A stretch of DNA of 44,588 bases, taken from NCBI RefSeq assembly GCF_003284585.1, contig NZ_QKRX01000022.1, forward strand, positions 1-44,588. The letters are read 5' to 3'. Under the pieces are notes generated by a model. That model searched no databases. It saw only the letters and a list, made by a program, of their open reading frames with translations, and had not been told where the DNA came from. The position numbers were made by a program, and so were the translations under genes. The DNA comes from Nitrincola tibetensis (lineage in GTDB: Bacteria > Pseudomonadota > Gammaproteobacteria > Pseudomonadales > Balneatricaceae). Positions 38,881 to 44,588 of this stretch are shown here, one piece after another. Positions within the stretch are counted from its first letter, which is position 1. Every line of letters starts with the position of its first letter.

Positions 38881-40375
38881 GCAGTTTGATAAACGCATCA
38901 CGAGTAATCGGAGGGCTGTAATAAAAGCCTTGCCCGAAAAGGCAGTCATGCTCCACTAAGAATGCGCGCTGCTGCTCATTTTCTACACCTTCAGCGATGA
39001 TGTTTTTATTCAAATTTTTACCTAATCGGATTAGGGTACGGACAATTTCTTCATCGTCGGCATGACAGCCAATACCAGCAATAAATGAGCGGTCAATTTT
39101 CAGGGTTGAGATGGGTAACTTTTGCAACATAGAAAAAGAAGAGTAGCCCGTTCCAAAATCATCTAACGAGAACTCAATGCCCAAATCGGAAATGGCCTTC
39201 ATGCACTGAATGACGTGCGCTTCATCGGTGTACAAGGCTGTTTCGGTGAGCTCAAACTCCAGCATTTGTGGTTTCGTAGGATGTGGTGTGATCAAGCGTT
39301 CAAGAGTGTTTACAAAATAGTCATCCTGAAACTGACGAAAGGATAGGTTGACACTAATGTTGCCCTGTAACCCCGTATGTTGAAAGTCGATGATATCTTT
39401 GCCCGCTTGCTCAACAATCCAATATCCCAAGGGGACGATAAGGCCAGTGCGTTCGCATAATTGAATAAAGTGGTCGGGCAAGATGAGCCCCAAAAGAGGA
39501 TGTTGCCAACGAATTAACGCTTCGGCGCCAATTATGTTGCCACTTTTAAGGCAAACACGAGGTTGGTAGTACAGACAAAACTCCCTTTTTTGCAGTGCTC
39601 GCCAAAGTTCAGGCTCCAGCGCGGTGGCGGCGCGCGAGTGCCGATCTAGATTGTCATCGTAGATGGCGAAACTGTGCCCATGTGTGTGCTTTGCGCGTTT
39701 TCTGGCTAGGTTGGCGTAATTCATCAGTTGGTCAACATCTTTATGATGTTGCGGTGCGAGTACGATGCCTAAACTGCAAAATAATGACACCTCGTGCGAC
39801 CCGATTTGATAGGCTGGCGCTAAGGTTTCTAAAAGATGATTAATCAGATGTCGAACATCCACTCGTTGAGTTTGTTTATTTTCAAAGTGGACAATAAAGC
39901 AGAACTCATCACTGCCAACCCGTGAGACGGAGCGCGCAGGTTGGAAGTGCATTAATCGTTGAGCCAAGGCTTTAACTAATTCATCCCCAATGGCTTGCCC
40001 ATATTGATGATTAAGCGCTGAAAAACGATCAATATCCAAGCTCACTAGCGCAAAGGGTGACGATAGCTCCAATAGTGCCGTTTGCAAGGATTTATAAAAA
40101 AAAGCACGATTACCCACCCCTGTAAGAGGATCGCATCGATCAAATGGATAGGTAGGTTCTGGCGTCTGGTCATCCATCGGAACAATTAAGTAACGTGTCG
40201 CCCCATTTTGTTTGGGTTCACAAATGGTATCGATTGATGGAAAGCGTGAAACAGACCCTATTTCAGATAAAAGTCGACAAAGCCTTTCGGTGATCTGGCT
40301 ATTTTCGTTATTATCAACCAGAATCAGTTGGAATTCAGGAATAACAAGGTTATCCCTCTCAACAACTGGTGACAT
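38849..40375 (-). CDS. GGDEF-EAL domain cyclic-di-GMP phosphodiesterase
   Basis: A 508-residue cytoplasmic protein: an unassigned N-terminal part (about 1-78), a GGDEF domain (about 80-240) and an EAL domain (about 258-500). The cyclase motif is altered to GSDEF (154-158), so cyclase activity is doubtful. The EAL domain is complete in the motifs I can see: EAL at 285-287, ELTETALYTD, LDDFGTGYSS, LKIDRSFI and EGVE, so it should hydrolyse cyclic di-GMP; the GGDEF part may sense GTP. No membrane or sensory PAS domain. Its 3' end overlaps comM by 32 bases. Confidence 0.88.
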   Translation of the reverse strand: MSPVVERDNLVIPEFQLILVDNNENSQITERLCRLLSEIGSVSRFPSIDTICEPKQNGATRYLIVPMDDQTPEPTYPFDRCDPLTGVGNRAFFYKSLQTALLELSSPFALVSLDIDRFSALNHQYGQAIGDELVKALAQRLMHFQPARSVSRVGSDEFCFIVHFENKQTQRVDVRHLINHLLETLAPAYQIGSHEVSLFCSLGIVLAPQHHKDVDQLMNYANLARKRAKHTHGHSFAIYDDNLDRHSRAATALEPELWRALQKREFCLYYQPRVCLKSGNIIGAEALIRWQHPLLGLILPDHFIQLCERTGLIVPLGYWIVEQAGKDIIDFQHTGLQGNISVNLSFRQFQDDYFVNTLERLITPHPTKPQMLEFELTETALYTDEAHVIQCMKAISDLGIEFSLDDFGTGYSSFSMLQKLPISTLKIDRSFIAGIGCHADDEEIVRTLIRLGKNLNKNIIAEGVENEQQRAFLVEHDCLFGQGFYYSPPITRDAFIKLLNQQSAATAL

Positions 40376-40538
40376 ACAGTTACACCCTCGGTTATGCCTG
40401 CAGTCCTATTGCAGCCATACTCTGAAAACAACAGAGTCCATGTCATACTAGCGACTTAGATCAAATCAGAGGTTTGAGATTACCATGCTTAAGGCTCAAC
40501 TCAAACAATTGTTTCGTACAAGTTAATGTGAAAAATAG

Positions 40539-42554
40539 ATGAATAAGCTAAACCCACGACAAAAAGAAGCCGTGCTGTACATTGATGGCCCGATGTTGGT
40601 GTTGGCGGGTGCTGGCTCCGGTAAAACCAGTGTCATTACACGAAAAATAGCCTATCTCATCAATGAATGTGGCATTGAAGCTCGTCATATTGCAGCAGTG
40701 ACCTTTACGAATAAAGCCGCGCGTGAAATGAAAGAGCGTGCAATGACGCTGCTGCAAAAAGGTGAAGGGCGTGGGTTGACCGTTTCGACGTTTCATAACC
40801 TTGGCTTAAATATTATTCGTAAAGAATACAAAGCTTTGGGGTATAAACCCGGCTTCTCGATTTTTGATGATCAGGATACAAAATCCTTATTAAAGGATTT
40901 GCTATTGCATCAAGATGAGGATGCAGATCAAGTGGCAGATGTACAACATAGGATTTCGGGTTGGAAAAATGAAATGTTGGATCCACAGCAAGCGCTGTCG
41001 ACAGCGGTGGTGCCGCATGAAATTCTTGCCGCGCGTGCTTACGAAGCCTATCAACGGCATTTGCGCGCATATAATGCAGTGGATTTTGATGATTTAATTT
41101 TAACTCCAGTGCGGCTATTTGAGCGTAACCCGGACGTGCTGGAGCGATGGCAGCGTAAAATTCGTTATCTTTTGGTGGATGAATACCAGGATACAAACCT
41201 TTCGCAATACCGATTGGTTAAGCAGTTGGTTGGAGGTCGCGGTGCATTAACTGTCGTTGGCGATGACGACCAATCTATTTATTCTTGGCGTGGCGCTCGA
41301 CCTGAAAATTTGGTGCAGTTGCAGCAGGACTTCCCCAGTTTACGGATTGTTAAGCTTGAGCAAAACTATCGTTCGACAGGACGCATCTTAAAAGTCGCGA
41401 ACATTTTGATTAATCATAATCCTCATGTGTTTGAGAAAACCCTGTGGAGTGATAAAGAATATGGAGAGCCGATTCGTATCATTCATAATCGCAATGATGA
41501 TGCTGAATCAGAACGGATAGCAACGGAAATTTTAGATCGACATTTGCGTCAGCGGATCCCGTTTAAAGACTTTGCTATTCTCTACCGCAGCAACCATCAA
41601 TCAAGGATACTGGAAATGAAGCTGCAGAGCTTTCAAGTTCCTTATAAATTGAGTGGTGGAACGTCTTTTTTTGCACGAGCTGAAATTAAAGATTTGATGG
41701 CGTATTTACGATTGCTGATTAATCGAAATGATGACAATGCCTTTTTGCGTATCGTCAATCTACCGCGTCGGGAGATAGGGCCGACGACACTTGAGCGTCT
41801 GGGTGAGTATGCCAGCTCAAGGCAAATCAGCTTGTTTGAAGCCTGCGAAGAAATGGGGTTACAACAAGCCTTGCCTGCTCAAGCCTGTGAGCGTTTGCGT
41901 CGCTTCAGTCATTGGATAGCGCAGTTGTATGATAAGTGTCAGTCAGGTGATCCCATTGATGCCATACGCCAGATGATTCTGGATATGGATTATGAGGACT
42001 GGATTCGACAAAGCAGCTCAAGCGAAGGCGTGGCTGAAAAGCGTATGCAAAACGTCTGGTTCTTGGTCGAATCATTGAAAAGTACGCTTGAACGTTTGCA
42101 GGAAGAAGATGCCGATGCTGGCATAAATGATGCTGTCTCCCGTTTGATACTGCTCGATTTGTTGGACCGTCAAGAAGAGGAGGACGATTCAGATCGTGTG
42201 CAATTATTGACCTTGCATGCATCAAAAGGGCTAGAGTTTCCTCATGTATTCTTAATGGGGATGGAGGAGGAGTTGTTACCCCATCGCAATAGTATTGAAT
42301 CCGATACCATAGAGGAAGAGCGGCGTCTTGCGTATGTCGGCATTACGCGTGCTCAAAAAACCCTGACACTCACCCTGGCCAAAAAGAGACGGCAGTATGG
42401 CGAATGGCAAGAGTGTGCGCCAAGCCGATTCATCGATGAGCTGCCACCTGATGATTTGGAGTCAGAAGGGCTGGGCGAGGTTTCCCCAACACAGAATTTA
42501 GCGCGAGGTCGCGCCACAATTTCAAGTTTGAAGAATTTATTTGATGATCTTTAG
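40539..42554 (+). CDS. rep: ATP-dependent DNA helicase Rep
   Basis: A superfamily I 3'-5' helicase that clears proteins ahead of replication forks. The 671-residue protein opens MNKLNPRQKEAVLYIDGPMLVLAGAGSGKT (Walker A), with VDEYQDTN (motif II), DDQSIYSWRGA (motif III), LEQNYRS (motif IV) and LLTLHASKGLEFPHVFLMG and RLAYVGITRAQ (V, VI). Length and wording fit Rep better than UvrD. Transcribed away from the GGDEF/EAL gene, with 163 bases between. Confidence 0.97.
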   Translation: MNKLNPRQKEAVLYIDGPMLVLAGAGSGKTSVITRKIAYLINECGIEARHIAAVTFTNKAAREMKERAMTLLQKGEGRGLTVSTFHNLGLNIIRKEYKALGYKPGFSIFDDQDTKSLLKDLLLHQDEDADQVADVQHRISGWKNEMLDPQQALSTAVVPHEILAARAYEAYQRHLRAYNAVDFDDLILTPVRLFERNPDVLERWQRKIRYLLVDEYQDTNLSQYRLVKQLVGGRGALTVVGDDDQSIYSWRGARPENLVQLQQDFPSLRIVKLEQNYRSTGRILKVANILINHNPHVFEKTLWSDKEYGEPIRIIHNRNDDAESERIATEILDRHLRQRIPFKDFAILYRSNHQSRILEMKLQSFQVPYKLSGGTSFFARAEIKDLMAYLRLLINRNDDNAFLRIVNLPRREIGPTTLERLGEYASSRQISLFEACEEMGLQQALPAQACERLRRFSHWIAQLYDKCQSGDPIDAIRQMILDMDYEDWIRQSSSSEGVAEKRMQNVWFLVESLKSTLERLQEEDADAGINDAVSRLILLDLLDRQEEEDDSDRVQLLTLHASKGLEFPHVFLMGMEEELLPHRNSIESDTIEEERRLAYVGITRAQKTLTLTLAKKRRQYGEWQECAPSRFIDELPPDDLESEGLGEVSPTQNLARGRATISSLKNLFDDL

Positions 42555-42574
42555 CGGGGAGTGTAGATGGTTGC

Positions 42575-42607
42575 CGATACCCTGAGTGTCTAATGACTAG
42601 GGTATCG
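42575..42607. terminator. hairpin between rep and cytochrome c5 genes
   Basis: CGATACCCT at 42575-42583 pairs with AGGGTATCG at 42599-42607. It has no T-tract but lies between two convergent gene ends, so a weak bidirectional terminator is plausible. Confidence 0.5.
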
Positions 42608-42621
42608 ACGCTTAGAGCGAC

Positions 42622-43056
42622 TTAGTCGTTATCTAACATGTACTGAATTGTGCTCTGGATTTCGTCGTCAGAGCAGTCATTACAAGTTCCTCTGGGCGGC
42701 ATGGCATTGATACCGTTAATCGCGTTTGCCATCAGTCCGTCCATTCCGTGGTCGTTCAGTCGAGCAGTCATAGCGCCATCACCGAACTTAGGTGAGCCTA
42801 AGATGCCGCTGGCGTGGCAAGCCGCACAGGAGCGGTTGTAGATATCAGCACCAGAGCGACCGGCAGATGTAGTGGCTGCCGCTGCGGCGGCAGGAGTACC
42901 ACACGTATCGTCTCCCTGGATACAGATTTGACCATGCGGCTTGATACGCTCGATGATGGCATCACGGTCTGCCGCTGCGTTAACAGCAGTGGCAAGAACC
43001 ACGCCTAAACCAAGGGTGCACAGTGCAGAAGCAGCTTTTGCAACAAATTTGTTCAC
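42622..43056 (-). CDS. cytochrome c5 family protein
   Basis: A 144-residue exported monohaem cytochrome c. It has a signal peptide (about 1-28, ending AVNAAA), the haem-binding CAACH in NRSCAACHASGILGSPKFGD, and the distal Met in NAMPPRGTCNDCSDD, followed by the c5-type CxxC pair that forms a disulfide. A Pro/Ala-rich linker with CIQGDDTC precedes the haem domain. It probably shuttles electrons in the periplasm; the oxidase or reductase partner is not in the window. Confidence 0.93.
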   Translation of the reverse strand: MNKFVAKAASALCTLGLGVVLATAVNAAADRDAIIERIKPHGQICIQGDDTCGTPAAAAAATTSAGRSGADIYNRSCAACHASGILGSPKFGDGAMTARLNDHGMDGLMANAINGINAMPPRGTCNDCSDDEIQSTIQYMLDND

Positions 43057-43235
43057 GTTGTAGACCTCATCACTCTTTTTAATAGTTTGCGTAGATGCCT
43101 ATTGCAGTTCAGCCCTAAGAACAAAATCCATAGAGAGCAGAGCGTAGACAATACCGCTTATAAAATCAGTGGCTGATTATACCTGCAAATATCCCTTACG
43201 GAAATGCTGTGAAAATAGTTCTTAAGGCGTAAGAC

Positions 43236-43264
43236 TTGGCAAGCCTAGATAGAATGCGTATTAT
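43236..43264 (+). promoter_or_regulatory. tRNA-Arg promoter
   Basis: TTGGCA (43236-43241) and TATTAT (43259-43264) are separated by exactly 17 bases. A GC-rich discriminator (AGCGCC) follows, usual for stringently controlled tRNA promoters. The tRNA starts 28 bases downstream. Confidence 0.75.
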
Positions 43265-43292
43265 TAGCGCCTCTTGAGTTATCCCTCCTTAT

Positions 43293-43369
43293 GCGCCCGT
43301 AGCTCAGTTGGATAGAGTAGCAGGTTCCGATCCTGTTGGTCGGGGGTTCGAATCCCTCCGGGCGCGCCA
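43293..43369 (+). tRNA. tRNA-Arg(CCG)
   Basis: A 77-base cloverleaf with encoded CCA. The acceptor GCGCCCG pairs with CGGGCGC; the D-arm is GCTC/GAGT; the anticodon stem is GCAGG/CCTGT with loop TTCCGAT (anticodon CCG, codon CGG); the T-arm is GGGGG-TTCGAAT-CCCTC (one G-T pair). It closely follows bacterial tRNA-Arg(CCG). Confidence 0.95.
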
Positions 43370-43413
43370 TAAGTGTTTGTTTTCTAAAAAATCCTTGTTT
43401 TTTCTGGTTAATT

Positions 43414-43453
43414 TCGGAAGCTGCTACTCTATCCAGCTGAGCCACGGGCGCAT
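43414..43453 (-). repeat. inverted partial copy of tRNA-Arg (5' half)
   Basis: Read on the minus strand, this stretch repeats the tRNA-Arg gene from just before its first base through the anticodon (ATGCGCCCGT..., D-arm, ...AGCAGCTTCCGA), with three mismatches over about 39 bases. The 3' half (T-arm, acceptor strand) is missing, so it cannot make a tRNA. It forms a large inverted repeat with the real gene, 45 bases from its 3' end. Confidence 0.85.
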
Positions 43454-43486
43454 GTGCAGGGTAGCCAAATGACGCAATTCCGGAGT

Positions 43487-43506
43487 TGGTCACAATCTGG
43501 TCACAA
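43487..43506 (+). repeat. tandem TGGTCACAA repeats
   Basis: Two copies of TGGTCACAA (43487-43495 and 43498-43506) with an 11-base period lie downstream of the tRNA copy. A second direct repeat, ATGGTGGATA, occurs at 43513-43522 and 43558-43567. Function unknown; repeated short motifs next to tRNA sites may be recombinase or regulator sites. Confidence 0.5.
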
Positions 43507-43571
43507 CGGGTGATGGTGGATAGAAGCCGGAGAAGTGGATATTCTGCTACTTGGCACATGGTGGATAAAAG

Positions 43572-44129
43572 ATGAAGTTTACTGAAGCAGAAGAGCAGTT
43601 AAAGTTTGCAGAGGACTTTCTGGAAAGAGTTGGTAACTCTGAAAGTCATCAAGAGTTCAAAAAATGGTGGCAGGCATTTCGTAACTGTCTAGCTACAGCA
43701 TGTTACTCGATTAGAAATCAGTTAAAAAATGCGGACTATCAAAAAAATCATCGAATTTATCAGGCCATAAATAAAGCTGAAGATCAGCTGGAGTTACAGT
43801 ACATTATTCAAGCTAGACACTCATCGTTTCATAGAATTGATCCAGTGTCTGAGGTTAGCCCAGGTTCTATTTCTTATTATGCTCCTGAACCACCCACAGT
43901 AGAGGTTCAAGAGGATGGTTCAATTGTTGCTCCAGCACATAATTTACTGAATATTAAGATCGTGAGACCACGGATTAAACTGATCCCTGTAAGTAATCGT
44001 GGAATGGTCTATTCAGTTCCTGAGTATGAAAGTGTTAGTGGTGTTGCTACCGAGCATGATCCAATAACATTGGGCACTGTTGCTATTAGTCAGATCAGAA
44101 AGGCCGTTGAAGAAATAGAGAAAAAATAA
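43572..44129 (+). CDS. unrecognised protein with Rx4H motif (possible HEPN-like domain)
   Basis: I do not recognise this 185-residue protein. Its N-terminal 90 residues look helical (EAEEQLKFAEDFLERV; EFKKWWQAFRNCLATACYSIRNQL) and end in RHSSFH, with Arg82 and His87 in an Rx4H spacing, the signature of HEPN-type ribonucleases. The C-terminal 95 residues look beta-rich. No signal peptide, no membrane segment and no MNT-type partner beside it. It stands alone after the tRNA and appears A/T-richer than the core genes. Its ribosome-binding site is weak. HEPN relation is an inference from motif spacing. Confidence 0.6.
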   Translation: MKFTEAEEQLKFAEDFLERVGNSESHQEFKKWWQAFRNCLATACYSIRNQLKNADYQKNHRIYQAINKAEDQLELQYIIQARHSSFHRIDPVSEVSPGSISYYAPEPPTVEVQEDGSIVAPAHNLLNIKIVRPRIKLIPVSNRGMVYSVPEYESVSGVATEHDPITLGTVAISQIRKAVEEIEKK

Positions 44130-44153
44130 CCATTTAGCAGGTCTAAATGGTTA
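44127..44153 (+). terminator. hairpin at the end of the Rx4H gene
   Basis: TAACCATTTAG at 44127-44137 pairs with CTAAATGGTTA at 44143-44153, beginning at the stop codon. No T-tract follows, so termination is only possible, not certain. Confidence 0.4.
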
Positions 44154-44198
44154 GTAGTCTCAGGTTTGTAAGGCTGCTTTGTGCTGATGTGATTTAAC

Positions 44199-44468
44199 TC
44201 ATCGTTTAAAAGTTGGTTTAATCGCTTTTTGCCCAGCCTTCTGCAAAGTCACGGCTAGTATTGATAATAGGAGCGAAGCTGGCTTGAGCTCACGCTGTAT
44301 GGTCTCACACACCTCTGCTATTTTCCCACTCTCCAATCTGTACTTTCCTATCTATTTCCTTCACAACTCGCTCATTAACCTTTGACGAGTGATCGATTGC
44401 ATCAGGTCGATGCCCTACATGAGGGTAAGCATATAGCTGTGATGCCAGAGGCCATTGCCATTTGCAAG
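44199..44468 (-). pseudogene. decayed minus-strand coding remnant cut by an insertion sequence
   Basis: Two minus-strand frames look protein-like and join if one frameshift is assumed. The upstream part ends ...NERVVKEIDRK (frame closing at 44305); the downstream part reads ESGKIAEVCETIQREL and ends KAIKPTFKR at 44199-44201 without a start codon of its own. The 5' end is cut at 44468 where the IS66-like end begins. I do not recognise the family. The reading as a broken gene is an inference. Confidence 0.35.
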
Positions 44469-44520
44469 GTAAGCGCCCATGAAACAGCACCTATAATTTA
44501 AGATTTAACCGCGACACACT

Positions 44521-44548
44521 ACCTCCATCACTTTTAATCGATGGAGGT
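44521..44548 (+). promoter_or_regulatory. hairpin covering the ribosome-binding site of the IS gene
   Basis: ACCTCCATC at 44521-44529 pairs perfectly with GATGGAGGT at 44540-44548. The 3' arm contains GGAGG (44543-44547), the ribosome-binding site for ATG 44553. The structure would hide this site in transcripts that include both arms. Confidence 0.6.
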
Positions 44549-44552
44549 CGGT

Positions 44553-44588
44553 ATGAGCAACCAAACCAAGCAACACACCTGGCAACAG
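44553..44588 (+). CDS. start of a gene cut by the window end, probably IS66 accessory protein
   Basis: ATG 44553 follows GGAGG by five bases. Only 12 residues are visible (MSNQTKQHTWQQ). A polar start followed by a Trp-Gln stretch is compatible with the small TnpA-type protein of IS66 elements, but the fragment is too short to prove it. Confidence 0.4.
   Translation, partial: MSNQTKQHTWQQ

Larger units (their letters stand above)
44469..44588 (+). mobile_element. left end of a probable IS66-family insertion sequence (runs off window)
   Basis: GTAAGCGCCCATGAAACAGC at 44469 begins with GTAA, the conserved terminus of IS66-family elements, and an ORF starts about 85 bases inward as expected. 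The eight bases before it (TTTGCAAG, 44461-44468) would be the target duplication. The right end is outside the window, so this cannot be confirmed here. Confidence 0.45.

Noticed and set aside
43245-43559. A 104-residue minus-strand ORF across the tRNA and its inverted copy
   Set aside because: Its sequence is the antisense translation of the tRNA-Arg gene and its copy (e.g. the PEGFEPPTNRIG stretch common in false ORFs over tRNAs), so it is not a real gene.
44305-44490. A 61-residue minus-strand ORF at the right edge as an intact gene
   Set aside because: Its first seven residues come from the IS66-like end, so the start is an artefact; I list the region as a remnant instead.

Overview
The window is a stretch of chromosome from a gammaproteobacterium. 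Gene content and order (yibN-grxC-secB facing gpmI-envC-ctpA-yibQ; coaBC-dut-algC-argB-slmA; radC; rpmB-rpmG-mutM; hemB-ppk-oxyR-recG; rsmD next to ftsY-ftsE-ftsX-rpoH; ubiK-comM; rep-cytochrome c5) resemble Pseudomonas and the Oceanospirillales, and base composition looks moderate. I infer an Oceanospirillaceae-like aquatic bacterium; genus cannot be fixed by eye.

Layout. Bases 1-120 are the 3' end of a 5S rRNA gene and the rRNA operon terminator. Bases 173-7048 hold a DTW-domain tRNA modification enzyme, the secretion/redox operon yibN-grxC-secB (minus) and the plus operon gpmI-envC-ctpA-yibQ (glycolysis, division-site hydrolase activation, periplasmic protease, deacetylase-like protein). 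Bases 7058-11716 are a minus operon coaBC-dut-algC-argB-slmA (CoA, dUTP removal, sugar phosphates, arginine, nucleoid occlusion). Bases 11836-14125 carry radC, rpmB-rpmG and mutM. A lysophospholipase-like hydrolase, a structured 0.5 kb gap, then hemB-ppk and oxyR-recG follow. DUF501, YfhL ferredoxin and coaD genes lead to an orphan TetR regulator, then rsmD, a degenerate M16-like membrane-anchored protein, and ftsY-ftsE-ftsX with rpoH. The FtsY has an unusual N-terminal membrane segment. Next are a DUF423 gene, trmB, and a Cpx-like envelope stress module (spy-like gene divergent from cpxR-cpxA, with a consensus CpxR box between). Nitrogen sensing comes next: glnK-amtB behind a sigma-54 promoter with two NtrC-type sites, plus a second P-II gene. 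ubiK-comM, a GGDEF/EAL protein, rep and a cytochrome c5 gene complete the core part.

The last 1.3 kb differs. It starts at a tRNA-Arg(CCG) gene followed by an inverted, imperfect copy of the tRNA's own 5' half, short direct repeats, an unrecognised gene with an Rx4H motif (possible HEPN-type domain), decayed coding remnants, and at the right edge what looks like the left end of an IS66-family insertion sequence. This is the only accessory-looking segment. I see no CRISPR array, no prophage and no clear new multi-gene system; the best candidates for novelty are the Rx4H gene, the tRNA inverted copy, the membrane-anchored FtsY and the degenerate M16-like protein.
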